Notes: generated by a model from the letters alone, not told the origin. Shown: positions 42,348-51,965, counted from the first letter of the stretch. The stretch: 64,000 bases of DNA from Neorhodopirellula pilleata (GCF_007859915.1 NZ_SJPM01000001.1:1085086-1149085), one strand, 5' to 3'. Numbers and translations are program-made.

Positions 42348-44875
42348 ATCAACCCCACTTTCTTGCGAGCCCACCATTCCAACGCCAACAAGCAAACGAT
42401 CGATAGGAACACCCACCACGTTTGCCAAAGCGCGGTGTCGGACTCCAATATCCGACCTCGCGACAGCGGCGCGATTTGATCAAACAATTCTTCCACCGAT
42501 GACTCGTGGACATAACGCCCGCCTCCCGCTTGAGCGATTCGGCTGAGCGACGGTTCGTCGACCGACGTTCGATCGAGTTCACCCGAGCGAGGTGCCTGGA
42601 CCCAAATCGGCGACGACGCCTTGAGGGCCGACGCGTCGTAACCGCTTGCGCGGATCCGGACATCGTATTTCCCCGCCGGAAGAGGCAACGTTTGACCGAC
42701 ATAAGTGCGACGCTGAGGGTCTTCTAACCGCATCGCGATCGTACCAACGACTTGTTCATTTTCGAGCAATAACGCGTCGACCGTCGTGGCGTCCAAGATC
42801 GAACCCGCTTCCGCATTCGAGCTTGCGTTGATTCCACCTTGGTTGTCTTGCAACAACCGAACACGGATGGTGGCCGACTGCCCGATGTCGTAATCGACCT
42901 TGTCGGTTCCGATCGCGACAAACTCGTCGCGCACCGCATAGGGAGGCTGCATGGCCGCCGTCATCAACTGAGTCCAAAACCGACGGTGTAAACGGCTCTC
43001 GACTTTGTATCGCCAACGCCATGTTTCATCGCTGGCCAAGTAAAAAACTCGCCCCGCACCGAACAAACGGGTCACCAACCACGGTTGACGTTGATCCTCT
43101 TGATCGACCGCTTCCGCCCAAACTTCGGCGTCAAGTTGCGGTTCGGATGCCGCAATCGATTGCGGGGCGGGCAGGCTCTGCCACGCTTTGGTGATCGGCT
43201 TGGCTTCCGAGTCGAGCAACATCACCGGATGCTGAGCCCCCGCATCGGTCGGTTCGATTCGTTGGATTGTTGAAACAGGATTGTTTGGCGGGTTCGTTGC
43301 GAGGTCGTCGGAATCGAATCGAACGGGGATCAACTCGGCCATCAAGTTCGGTTGCTCCGGATCAGGCGAATCCAACAGCGTTCGAATCCGATCATAGCGA
43401 CCGTCGATCACGATCAAACCGCCACCGCGACTGACAAATTCACTCAGCCGTAACGCGTCCTCTCGCGTCCATTGATTTGCCGGAATCTCGCCCAAGACGA
43501 CTGCGTCATAACGCGACCAAGCCCGAGATGACCCGGGCAATTGGCCGGGATCTTCACCGCGTTTTACCTTCTCTTGATCGGTGCCTTCGCCGAACAAAAT
43601 CGTATCAACTCGCCACGCCGGGTCCCGCGTAAATAGATTGCGCAGATAACGAATTTCCCAACGAGACGAGCCATCCAAGATCAACAATTCGCGATCACGA
43701 CTGGCCGCGGCGACGCGGAAATCGATCGAGTCATTTCCCGGCTTGCCGACCATCGTCGCTGTCCCATCAGAATCGCCCGTCGACGTGACGACTTCCGCCG
43801 TCAGGGGCAAGACAACGCTATCCCGATCAACGCCTCGTAAATCCTGACCGCTGATCCGGTTCATCAATTGGTCGACGGGAAAATCGAATGCCACGGGCGT
43901 CTTGCCGTCGGTGTCGATCGCAATCTCTTGCGACCAAACCACCGTGTCACCGCTGCGGATCTGGACTCGCACCGAACGATCACGAACACCGAAATGTTTC
44001 AAGTAGATTTGCCCGGCCAAGCGCCCATCGTCGGCGACCCGTTGCGGGGCATCGACGTCGACCACGCCCACATCGGGCGGCTCGTCGAGGCTTCCCATGC
44101 CGACCGCGTGAACCTGCCATCCGCTTTGGGCGAGCTTTCGTGACGTATCGGCCGCGTCGACTCGCTGGACGCTGTCACGGCCATCGGACATCAAGACCAA
44201 GATCCGTTCGGGAGCTTGATCTGAATCATTCGAATGGTCGTTCTCGGCCAAGGTGGAGATGTCTCGCAACGTTCGATCGAGAGCGGTTTGCAACGGGCTG
44301 CTAAGGTCCGTATCCGTTCCGTCGGCATGTTCCAACGAATCGGCTACCGATGAATCGTATGACGAACGTGAATCCGGTTCAGACCCTGGTACCAATTCGT
44401 TCGAATCTGAATCCCATACTTCGCGAGATTGCCTGTCAAAAACGTGAACTTCCATTGCATGCGTCTCGGATAAACGATCGATCCATCCGCGCTGCTCCGG
44501 CCCACCGAACAACAAGTCGGTCGCCCGCCGCAATCGCGACTCGGACGAATCTCCTTGGGTACTCGCTTGAGAATCCGACTCACCCATGCTCGCCGAACGA
44601 TCGATCGCCCACACCACGCGGGCGGGAGTTCCGATCACTTGCCGACGATGCCACGTCGGTCCGGCCAATAACAAACATGCCAATACGACCGCCGTGCCTC
44701 GCATTCCGGGCAACAGCCAAGACCAAGGCGACGACAACGTGCGCGTCTCGCGTAGATACAACATCATCGTCGCGATGCCCATCGCTATCGACACCGTCAC
44801 GACCAACCACACCGGCCAATCAACGGTAAATCGCAAGTCCGCCATCAGATAGGCATCTAAGCTCAGACTGCTCAC
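42344..44875 (-). CDS. VWA-domain membrane protein with glutamine-amidotransferase-like domain
   Basis: The product is 843 residues. Two N-terminal helices come first, then a von Willebrand A domain with DRSASMG and VLMSDGRDS, then a class I amidotransferase-like fold (RELLILDGSSRWEIRYL, YDAVVLGEI, GGGLIVIDG) without a visible catalytic cysteine. A beta-rich region follows, and a C-terminal helix (WWVFLSIVCLLALEWW). GTG 44875 is chosen over the longer frame because GGGAGG lies about 6 nt upstream and it forms a GTGA overlap with the stop of the BatA-like gene. MIDAS-type VWA domains bind protein partners. The role in this operon is unknown. Confidence 0.9.
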   Translation of the reverse strand: MSSLSLDAYLMADLRFTVDWPVWLVVTVSIAMGIATMMLYLRETRTLSSPWSWLLPGMRGTAVVLACLLLAGPTWHRRQVIGTPARVVWAIDRSASMGESDSQASTQGDSSESRLRRATDLLFGGPEQRGWIDRLSETHAMEVHVFDRQSREVWDSDSNELVPGSEPDSRSSYDSSVADSLEHADGTDTDLSSPLQTALDRTLRDISTLAENDHSNDSDQAPERILVLMSDGRDSVQRVDAADTSRKLAQSGWQVHAVGMGSLDEPPDVGVVDVDAPQRVADDGRLAGQIYLKHFGVRDRSVRVQIRSGDTVVWSQEIAIDTDGKTPVAFDFPVDQLMNRISGQDLRGVDRDSVVLPLTAEVVTSTGDSDGTATMVGKPGNDSIDFRVAAASRDRELLILDGSSRWEIRYLRNLFTRDPAWRVDTILFGEGTDQEKVKRGEDPGQLPGSSRAWSRYDAVVLGEIPANQWTREDALRLSEFVSRGGGLIVIDGRYDRIRTLLDSPDPEQPNLMAELIPVRFDSDDLATNPPNNPVSTIQRIEPTDAGAQHPVMLLDSEAKPITKAWQSLPAPQSIAASEPQLDAEVWAEAVDQEDQRQPWLVTRLFGAGRVFYLASDETWRWRYKVESRLHRRFWTQLMTAAMQPPYAVRDEFVAIGTDKVDYDIGQSATIRVRLLQDNQGGINASSNAEAGSILDATTVDALLLENEQVVGTIAMRLEDPQRRTYVGQTLPLPAGKYDVRIRASGYDASALKASSPIWVQAPRSGELDRTSVDEPSLSRIAQAGGGRYVHESSVEELFDQIAPLSRGRILESDTALWQTWWVFLSIVCLLALEWWARKKVGLM

Positions 44876-47235
44876 GATGCCCCTCCCGATGCGGCGACCC
44901 TGCGCGATGGGGCATTGGACGCGGCGAACTTGCCCGGTAGCCGGGCTTTCGTTCCGCCACGTTGTTGCCACAGGACCTCGGCGACCAACACGATCAGCAA
45001 GATCCAAATCAACGGACGCCAAATTTCCAAGCCGAACCGATCCTGCTTCGCACCAGCGACCCATTCGCTCGGGCTTGAAAACGATCGGCCACCGATCCGC
45101 TCGATCGACCGTTGCAGCAATTCGGGTGCGGCGGCCCGCAAGATCGATTCGTCGGACGAAACGTCAATCGCCCTGACCGCCGCGACGTGAGGTTCACCCG
45201 CGTCGGTTGTCGATGTCTTCTCCGTCTCGTTTCCATCGTCGGACATAGGAACGAACCGGTAAATTCCCACCTGCGTCGTGTCGGAATAACGCACCGGCTC
45301 AGACGCTGACGCGGGCAACACTTTGGTTTTGCCGTCGGGCGTCGTCAAACGCCATCGCGACGGAGCCGAACCTTTGGGCGGCGGGATCATGAACATCGAT
45401 CCCGGCGGACCGTTGAGCCCCTCGGCACCACCGGCGAGGTCGAGCACCAATTGCTGAATCAACGGCAAGAACACCGGACGAAGTGGTAGGTTCGACCAGG
45501 CCGTATCACACGGAATCGCGAACTGAACCACACGTCCGCCGATCTCGCCTGAGCGACGCTGAACTACCAGCGGCAATCCGGATTCCGAACGCATCAGAAC
45601 TTCGGTCCGGTCGTCACGCGGTTGCAACTTACGAACCCGTTGAAACTCGACCGAGTCCAACAACGAATCCCCCGAACCGCCCAAGACCGCCCACGGTGCA
45701 TAGCGTCCGCCCGGTGGTTCGATGCGAAACGTGCCCGTAAATGTTTCTTTGTCAGAACCATTCTCGGAAACCTCGCCTTCGGTTTCGTCCGAATCATCTT
45801 TCAAGCTGATCGTCTGCATCGGCGAGGCCGGCAACCACTCACACTCGCCCAACGATTCAGCCGCAACTTGATCGCCATCGAAGACCAAGACGCTGCCGCC
45901 TTGATCGAGATAAGCGACGACGGCCTCGTTGAATTCCTTGTTAGATAACTCTTCGACGTTGGCGAACACGATCAAATCGGGCACTTCTTCCTCACCCTGA
46001 TTCGGAAGGTTCAATTTCGCAAACGAACGATGGAACGACTTCGATGTCACGACTTTGGTCGAAACCGTGTCTTGGATCATTTCATCGCGGCGATTCGGTT
46101 GCGTGTTCCGTTGCGATTGCCGTGTTGCTTGGAATGCGAACGGGCTGAGTGCCAATTTCAAGAAATCGGTTTCACTTTGCAATGGTTGGTCCGATTCGTC
46201 GCCGTCGACCAACCAAACGCGGATTTGACGCATCACATCGATTGCCAAGCGTCGTTGATTGTCGGCCGACAAGGCGTCGTCGTGTTGCACCGAAAGCGTG
46301 ACACTCGCGCCACCGACCCGAGCAAACACGTGCTCCCATCGCAACGTCGCGCTGCCGCGCGGTGACAACGAAACGTTCTCGGAATGAACGTCCGCTCCGT
46401 CGATCGCCCACACGCAGCGTAACGCCGGAAGCGAAGCCTCCGAGTGATTCTTAACCACCGCCGACATTCGCGAAGGATGATCAACCAATACAGCCGGACT
46501 TTCGATCTCGATCGATTCGACGACCACGTTCCCTAGCGCATCGGATGGTTCTTCGGAAGCGATGTTCAAAAAATCCAACCCGATCGGAGGTGTCATCGAT
46601 TCGATCCGTTCGGACAATCCCTCGATCACCTCCGGGGAAGCCGCCGCCAAAACGTTCTCTTGAAAATCGGAACAAACCACGACCCGGCGAAACGGGTGCG
46701 ATGCGGTCGTGCAGGCTTCCACTCCGGCGGCGACCATCGAATCGAGTTCGGCTTCGGCCCCATCGAACCGAAGCTCACGCAACTGCTCGCGGGCATCGCG
46801 GACCGATCCGGTCGTCACCGGTGAACCGATCCGGCTGCTGCGGATCAAGATTACTTCGTCTTTTTGCGACAGTGAATCGAACACTTGATTGACCGCCGAC
46901 AACGCTTCGCTCGAACGCCGCGCCGCCGACATCGACCGACTGTCATCGAGCACCATGATTAATGAAATCGGTTGCGATCCCGGCATCGATCGCATCGACG
47001 AGATCAACGGCCGCGCCATCGCCAAAGCAAGCAACAGGGGAATCGCACATCGCAGGGCGAGCAAGATCCAATGGTGCCACTGCATCCGACGCCGGTTCGC
47101 TTGAACGACGTCACGCAGCAAAAACATCGCCCCCCAATCCATCGTGCGATAGCGACTTCGAAACAACAAGTGAATCGCCAGCGGCACGACGAAGGCCAAC
47201 GTACCAAACGCCATCGCGGCATTGAGCAAACTCAT
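44872..47235 (-). CDS. BatA-type membrane protein with VWA domain
   Basis: The 787-residue product begins with the BatA N-terminal signature: MSLLNAAMAFGT, then IHLLFRSRYRTMDWG and a second helix. A VWA-type domain follows with VLDDSRSMS and VVCSDFQ, then beta-rich regions, an amidotransferase-like segment (DLIVFANVEEL, GGSVLVFDGD) and a C-terminal helix near residue 750 (IWILLIVLVAEVL). The ATG at 47235 overlaps the DUF58 stop (ATGA). The longer frame upstream was rejected because it would read through DUF58 coding sequence. It is related in domain plan to the next gene, probably through duplication. Confidence 0.92.
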   Translation of the reverse strand: MSLLNAAMAFGTLAFVVPLAIHLLFRSRYRTMDWGAMFLLRDVVQANRRRMQWHHWILLALRCAIPLLLALAMARPLISSMRSMPGSQPISLIMVLDDSRSMSAARRSSEALSAVNQVFDSLSQKDEVILIRSSRIGSPVTTGSVRDAREQLRELRFDGAEAELDSMVAAGVEACTTASHPFRRVVVCSDFQENVLAAASPEVIEGLSERIESMTPPIGLDFLNIASEEPSDALGNVVVESIEIESPAVLVDHPSRMSAVVKNHSEASLPALRCVWAIDGADVHSENVSLSPRGSATLRWEHVFARVGGASVTLSVQHDDALSADNQRRLAIDVMRQIRVWLVDGDESDQPLQSETDFLKLALSPFAFQATRQSQRNTQPNRRDEMIQDTVSTKVVTSKSFHRSFAKLNLPNQGEEEVPDLIVFANVEELSNKEFNEAVVAYLDQGGSVLVFDGDQVAAESLGECEWLPASPMQTISLKDDSDETEGEVSENGSDKETFTGTFRIEPPGGRYAPWAVLGGSGDSLLDSVEFQRVRKLQPRDDRTEVLMRSESGLPLVVQRRSGEIGGRVVQFAIPCDTAWSNLPLRPVFLPLIQQLVLDLAGGAEGLNGPPGSMFMIPPPKGSAPSRWRLTTPDGKTKVLPASASEPVRYSDTTQVGIYRFVPMSDDGNETEKTSTTDAGEPHVAAVRAIDVSSDESILRAAAPELLQRSIERIGGRSFSSPSEWVAGAKQDRFGLEIWRPLIWILLIVLVAEVLWQQRGGTKARLPGKFAASNAPSRRVAASGGAS

Positions 47236-48227
47236 GAGGACGCCCTCACGGTCGAAGAGATCCCCATGGTCGACGAGACCCCGCCGCTTTGCCGCATCAC
47301 GACAAACCGAGCCAACGTTTCGACGAGCGGTTGATCGGTCGTGATCATCAAATGATCGACGCGGTGACGGCGACACGCCGATGCGATCATCGCATTATGA
47401 CGTTGCAAAGATTCAAGGTATCGATCGCGTATCTGACGCCCGTCGATGATCTCGCTTTGGTTGTCAATTTCCAAATCGCGAAATTCGATCCGCTCTTGAA
47501 AGGGGAAATCGGTTTCATCGGGATCCAACACCTGCAGGAAAATGATGTCCTGCCGTGACGCCCGCAGCAACGCCAACGAACGCCCCAACGATTCGACGTC
47601 GCCGAATCCGTCGGAGATCAACACGACCAGACCTCGTCGAGGCAGCTTGACGGAGGCTTGACGCAACACCGTGCCCAAATCGGTTTCACCTCCGCGTCGA
47701 TCTTGGGCCATCATCGTTAAAAGAACTTGCAAGTGCGACGGCAACGTTCGTGGCGGGACGTAATCACGAAGTTTTGAATCGAACGTGATCAAACCCACCG
47801 AGTCTTGGCTGGACAACAACAAGTACGCGAGCGCCGACGCCAAGCCCGCCGCGTATTCCTGTTTCGTGCCTTCCCACCACGCCCCCGTCGCGGCGGACGG
47901 GTTGGCGTTTCGCGTCAACGAGATGGCGCGGTCACCCCGGTAGGCCATGCTGCCGCTTTGGTCGACCAACAACATGCACCGCAAACTCGTTTCTTCTTCG
48001 AATTCACGAATGTACAGTCGATCGCTTTTGCCGAACGCCTTCCAATCGATGTTCCTCAGCTCATCGCCGGGGACGTACGGGCGGTGTTCCTTGAACTCGA
48101 CGCTCGAGCCCTTGTGCGGCGATCGGTGCCGACCCGCCGTCAAACCTTCGACCGCTTGCCGAGCGACCAGACGCAACGAAGCGATCCGATTGACGTCGCG
48201 GGCGCGAAAAAGATCAGCAAATCGCAT
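47232..48227 (-). CDS. DUF58 domain protein with VWA fold
   Basis: The 331-residue protein carries the DUF58 signature YVPGDELRNIDWKAFGKSDR (51-70) and an intact MIDAS motif D89-x-S-G-S, with V-L-I-S-D-G-F-G later. DUF58 proteins usually sit next to a MoxR AAA ATPase and act in poorly understood assembly or chaperone-like processes. Here it leads the operon and no MoxR gene adjoins it. ATG 48227 is preferred to the TTG one codon upstream. The 226-bp gap to the divergent lipoprotein gene must hold both promoters; I could not pick convincing hexamers. Confidence 0.93.
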   Translation of the reverse strand: MRFADLFRARDVNRIASLRLVARQAVEGLTAGRHRSPHKGSSVEFKEHRPYVPGDELRNIDWKAFGKSDRLYIREFEEETSLRCMLLVDQSGSMAYRGDRAISLTRNANPSAATGAWWEGTKQEYAAGLASALAYLLLSSQDSVGLITFDSKLRDYVPPRTLPSHLQVLLTMMAQDRRGGETDLGTVLRQASVKLPRRGLVVLISDGFGDVESLGRSLALLRASRQDIIFLQVLDPDETDFPFQERIEFRDLEIDNQSEIIDGRQIRDRYLESLQRHNAMIASACRRHRVDHLMITTDQPLVETLARFVVMRQSGGVSSTMGISSTVRASS

Positions 48228-48453
48228 CAAGGATTTTGAGACAGGCGGGAGGAAGTAAGGTGGGAAGGCGAGGTAGGCGAAGCCTGTACTAGTTTAACGG
48301 GCCGAACGCCCAGCGTCTTGCTTTTGACGAAATAATTCCGGTCAACTCGCCACGAAATAAGAACCGAAGCCGCCCAGGTGCGTAGCAACCGGGATCGGCG
48401 TAGACCGCGCTGAAAACACCGATTCAATCTCCCCTCTGATAGGAAACTCGGCG

Positions 48454-49038
48454 ATGGCCATTCGTGAATCGTTCCACCAAGCCTCTGAAATTGCTTCGAA
48501 GTGGTTCCTAGCGGGAGCCCTGTTGACCTTCGGAATGTTGACGATCGGTTGTCAGCCGGCTCCTGACACCGCCGCCATCGGAACCACCGCCGACGAACAT
48601 GACCACGATCATGAACACGGCCATGACCATGATCATGCACACGGCGACGAACATTCCGACGATCTCGACATCGGTGCCCTGAAGCCGATCGAACCGGCAC
48701 CCACCCCTGAGTCGTTTGATGCCGGAGTGGATCAACTGGCGTCTTTACGTGATACCGTTGCGAAAGGTTTTGCCGACAAAGACATTGATTCCATTCATGG
48801 CGAACTGCACTCGGTCGGCAACCTACTCGAAAGCATCGAAACACTGGCCCAGTCCAGCGAAATGACCGACGACCAAAAGAAAGAAGCCGCTACCGCGATC
48901 GAAAAACTGTTCGACGCCTACGGCAGTGTCGATGAAAAACTGCACGGAGGTGAAGGCAAGGATTACTCCGAAGTCCAAAAGGAAATCAATTCGGCGATCG
49001 CAACACTCAGCAACCTGACCAAAACGGAAACGAAATAA
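48454..49038 (+). CDS. Histidine-rich lipoprotein, probable metal binder
   Basis: The 194-residue product has a signal peptide ending in a lipobox (LTIGC near residue 33). A segment of about 20 residues follows with ten histidines alternating with Asp/Glu (EHDHDHEHGHDHDHAHGDEH), which suggests binding of zinc, copper or nickel. The rest (about 70-190) is helical and acidic. AGGA lies about 9 nt before the ATG. Its TAA overlaps the ATG of the next lipoprotein gene by one base, so the two form an operon. Confidence 0.85.
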   Translation: MAIRESFHQASEIASKWFLAGALLTFGMLTIGCQPAPDTAAIGTTADEHDHDHEHGHDHDHAHGDEHSDDLDIGALKPIEPAPTPESFDAGVDQLASLRDTVAKGFADKDIDSIHGELHSVGNLLESIETLAQSSEMTDDQKKEAATAIEKLFDAYGSVDEKLHGGEGKDYSEVQKEINSAIATLSNLTKTETK

Positions 49039-49595
49039 TGGGTTTACCTTCACTCCGCTCAATGTCGCCGATTCGATTCGCGGCCGCGTTCACGTTGCTC
49101 GCCTCGGCGTTGATGATGATCGCCGGCTGCGAGACCGCGACGCAAGAGGCGAGCGTGCCGACCGAGGCGGCTGTTTCGTCGGAATACTTGCTCGCCGAAA
49201 GACCAGCCGAAGTCTCGTCCTTAAGCGACGCAGCGGAATCATTGGGCGGTGAGACCAAGCCGATGACGTTGATCGGCAAAATCGACGCCGGTGATTTTCC
49301 CGCGTTCGAAGCCGACTCCGCGACCTTCATGCTCAGCGAATTGCCCGCCGACGGGCATGGCGCCGACGACCCCGAGCACGAAGACAATTGCCCGTTTTGC
49401 AAACGCCGGGCCGCCAACGCGCCCAAGGCGATCGTGCAAATCGTTGACGGCGAAGGAAACGTGATCCCGACCGATGCCCGTCAGTTGATCGGCTTGAACC
49501 AAGGCGACAAGATCATCGCCGTCGGTGAAGCCTCATTCGATGAAGCGGTCAACGCGATCACGGTCAAATGCCAAAAAGTCCACGCGATCCGCTAA
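49038..49595 (+). CDS. Lipoprotein with CPFC motif
   Basis: The 185-residue product has a signal peptide with lipobox (MIAGC near residue 31). Later come H-G-A-D-D-P-E-H-E-D-N-C-P-F-C, a His/acidic patch leading into a Cys-Pro-Phe-Cys motif, and a small beta-rich C-terminal domain (IVQIVDGEGNVI, GDKIIAVGEA). The pair of cysteines plus histidines could bind metal or act in thiol chemistry. No family is recognised. It is translationally coupled to the histidine-rich lipoprotein, which supports a shared metal-related role by inference. Confidence 0.8.
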   Translation: MGLPSLRSMSPIRFAAAFTLLASALMMIAGCETATQEASVPTEAAVSSEYLLAERPAEVSSLSDAAESLGGETKPMTLIGKIDAGDFPAFEADSATFMLSELPADGHGADDPEHEDNCPFCKRRAANAPKAIVQIVDGEGNVIPTDARQLIGLNQGDKIIAVGEASFDEAVNAITVKCQKVHAIR

Positions 49596-49609
49596 GTTTC
49601 GCTTCGCGG

Positions 49610-49699
49610 GAACAATTAGTGGTGGCGACTTTCAGTCGCCAAGTCCTGAAACGGCGACTGAAAGTCGCCGCCACTTGCAGAATGCGTCACTTATTGATC
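49610..49699. repeat. ~90-bp palindromic element, copy 1 (downstream of pyk)
   Basis: The element contains the inverted repeat AGTGGTGGCGACTTTCAGTC... (49618-49640) pairing with 49653-49675 with one mismatch, then a tail ending TTATTGATC. It sits about 15 bp from the stops of both convergent genes. It matches copy 2 at 51292-51381 in reverse orientation, with 79 of 82 core bases identical. No transposase is nearby, so it looks like a REP or MITE that could form a terminator in either direction. Confidence 0.9.
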
Positions 49700-49714
49700 T
49701 CGCGCTGCTTAGGG

Positions 49715-51163
49715 TCAACCGATCGTGTGAACCGAGATGACGTTGTTGGCGTTGGCGATTACGTCGCTGCCGCTGACAACGACGATCGTGTCTCCGGGCA
49801 TCACCAACGTTCCGTCTTCTTCGATTTGGTCCTTAGCCCATCGAGTGACGTGCTCGATTAAATGTTGGGTATCTTCGATGTGTTCGCAAAACATCGGCTC
49901 GATTCCCCAAAACAAGTTCATCCGTCGGACCGAGGCGAGGTGGTCGCTGACGGCGACGGTCGGGATCAACGACCTGGTGTTACTTTTCACCCAAGCGGTG
50001 CCGCCGGAGTGAGTCGCGATCGCGATCAATTTACTGCCGATCGCTTCGGCCACTTCCATCCCCGCTCGGGCGACGGCGTGCGTCATCCGATTGGCCGGGT
50101 CGATGACGCCCTGCGATGCGGTCGCCGCCGGCAAGGCTCGCTCTTCGGTTTTCCGCATGATGCGGTTCATCATCTCGACGCTCTGCCGCGGATACTCCCC
50201 GATCGCCGTTTCGCCGCTGAGCATGCACGCATCGGCGCCGTCGAGAACCGCGTTGGCGACGTCGGACGCCTCCGCTCGCGTGGGACGAGAACTATGGTGC
50301 ATCGATTCGAGCATTTGAGTCGCAACGATGACCGGCTTCATGAACTGTTTGCACGTCGCGATAATGCGTTTTTGAGCAACCGGTGTTTCCGCCACGTCGA
50401 TTTCCACGCCCAGGTCACCGCGGGCGACCATCACGCCGTCGGCCTCCATCACAATCCGCTCGAGATTATCGAGCGCTTCGGGCTTTTCGATTTTGGCGAT
50501 CACGAGTGCGGAACACTCGTAACTGTTGAGCAGGTCTTTCAAACTGCGAACGTCTTCGGGCGTGCGAACGAATGACAAACTAATGAAATCGATTTCGTTT
50601 TGCGCGGCCCAGATCGCGTTTTCGATATCCGTGCGGAGCATCGCCGAGACCGACAACTTCACACCTGGCAGATTGATTCCCTGGCGCGAGCGAATTTCAC
50701 CCGACGCGACGATTCGGCAAACCGCGTTGTCTACCGTCACGTTTTCGACTTCTAAAGCGACCGTTCCGTCGGCGAGCATCACCCGATCACCGATCTTGAG
50801 TTCGTCGATCAATCGTGGATAGGAACTCGTCACTTCCATCGGCCGGGTCGACACGGTCCCGCGAACGAACGTCAAATACTCACCGAGCGGACAGAACATC
50901 GGCTCAGAGACGAGTTGCCCCAAGCGAATCTTTGGTCCGGCAAGATCCAACAACACGCCGACGGGAAACCCGGTCAGGGCGGATGCTTCACGGATGTTGG
51001 CGAGTTTTTCGGCGTGTTGCTCGATCGTTCCGTGGGCGCTATTGATTCGAAAAACATCCACACCTTCTTCAATCAATTCCGCCAATTTCGAGACACTATC
51101 GCAGGCCGGACCGACCGTCGCCACGATCTTGGTGCGTGCTTCATTGAGGCGGGGACGAGGCAT
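49715..51163 (-). CDS. pyk: Pyruvate kinase
   Basis: The 482-residue glycolytic enzyme transfers phosphate from phosphoenolpyruvate to ADP. It has the N-terminal substrate loop (RINSAHG in place of the common RLNFSHG), the B-domain, the IAKIEKPEAL signature with catalytic Lys, MVARGDLGVE, and MLSGETAIGEYP. The C-terminal allosteric domain (about 360-482) is present. The length is normal for bacterial Pyk. It is a single-gene unit bracketed by two inverted copies of a palindromic element. Confidence 0.96.
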   Translation of the reverse strand: MPRPRLNEARTKIVATVGPACDSVSKLAELIEEGVDVFRINSAHGTIEQHAEKLANIREASALTGFPVGVLLDLAGPKIRLGQLVSEPMFCPLGEYLTFVRGTVSTRPMEVTSSYPRLIDELKIGDRVMLADGTVALEVENVTVDNAVCRIVASGEIRSRQGINLPGVKLSVSAMLRTDIENAIWAAQNEIDFISLSFVRTPEDVRSLKDLLNSYECSALVIAKIEKPEALDNLERIVMEADGVMVARGDLGVEIDVAETPVAQKRIIATCKQFMKPVIVATQMLESMHHSSRPTRAEASDVANAVLDGADACMLSGETAIGEYPRQSVEMMNRIMRKTEERALPAATASQGVIDPANRMTHAVARAGMEVAEAIGSKLIAIATHSGGTAWVKSNTRSLIPTVAVSDHLASVRRMNLFWGIEPMFCEHIEDTQHLIEHVTRWAKDQIEEDGTLVMPGDTIVVVSGSDVIANANNVISVHTIG

Positions 51164-51291
51164 GGGTTCTATCCGAAGAGCGAAGAGAGTCGAGTGATTT
51201 CGTTGCGCCGGGATGATAACCGAACACGCTCAACGCGAAAACCGACTTCGTTGACCACTCTACCGGACGCTACAATCCCTTAGCATCGCGG

Positions 51292-51381
51292 GATCAATAA
51301 GTGACGCATTTTGCAAGTGGCGGCGACTTTTAGTCGCCGTTTCAGGACATGGCGACTGAAAGTCGCCACCACTTGTTGTTC
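51292..51381. repeat. ~90-bp palindromic element, copy 2 (upstream of pyk), inverted
   Basis: This is the reverse complement of copy 1, with three mismatches across the shared 82-bp core (51292-51373) and two more in the flanking GAACAA segment. It begins 10 bp after the stop codon of the lipoprotein gene (51391) and ends 128 bp upstream of the pyk start. Confidence 0.9.
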
Positions 51382-51390
51382 ATGCGATGC

Positions 51391-51900
51391 TTACATCGGC
51401 ATCTGTGTGATCTTCACCGCAGCGCCGATATCAATCGCAGGCAGGGTATCGACTCCCTTGGCAACCTCGATTTTGACCGGTGTGGTTGCTTCTGCTTGAT
51501 ACTTCGGATCGACGACTAAGAACGCTTTGGCGGATCCACCTGAGCTCGGGCTATCCACGGCCTCGGTGGTAGAGTCACCATCGATTGCCATTTTATATAC
51601 CGTCACCTTGTAGGTTCCTGGAACAACACCCTCATACTGTCCGAGTGTTTTCAAGCTGACCTCCCCTTCCGCGTTGGTCACACCACCACTGGCCCACCGA
51701 CTAATGTTCGGATCGTCGGCGATCAGTTGGACCGTAGCGCCTTCAAGCGGCACGCCTTGCTGTATTACGGTCAATGCAAGCGGCTGAAGGTCCGGCATGC
51801 CATCGGGCCGCGGCTCACCGGTACAACCGACGAGAGTGAGCGAACCAAGCAGGAACAAACTAACAACGGGAACGGAACGATTCAAAGAGTGTGTTTTCAT
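51391..51900 (-). CDS. Small lipoprotein with carboxypeptidase-regulatory-like fold
   Basis: The 169-residue product has a signal peptide with lipobox LTLVGC near residue 26, then a transthyretin-like beta-sandwich pattern (VPLEGATVQL, TNAEGEVSLKT, VPGTYKVTVYK). Such lipoproteins commonly follow DUF1559 genes in planctomycetes. ATG 51900 is chosen over the longer frame because the signal peptide begins there. The function of these pairs is unknown; a surface or pseudopilus role is only inferred. It lies 65 bp downstream of the DUF1559 gene, same strand. Confidence 0.85.
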   Translation of the reverse strand: MKTHSLNRSVPVVSLFLLGSLTLVGCTGEPRPDGMPDLQPLALTVIQQGVPLEGATVQLIADDPNISRWASGGVTNAEGEVSLKTLGQYEGVVPGTYKVTVYKMAIDGDSTTEAVDSPSSGGSAKAFLVVDPKYQAEATTPVKIEVAKGVDTLPAIDIGAAVKITQMPM

Positions 51901-51965
51901 AAAACTAACCGGTTTAAGAGCGAACGAGAGGTGAACTAAAAAAGATCGTTGCGAAGTGACTTCCC

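Noticed and set aside
49715..51163. pyk as cargo of a composite transposon
   Set aside because: The flanking elements are ~90 bp, carry no transposase and each also sits close to a stop codon, as expected for independent REP/MITE insertions.
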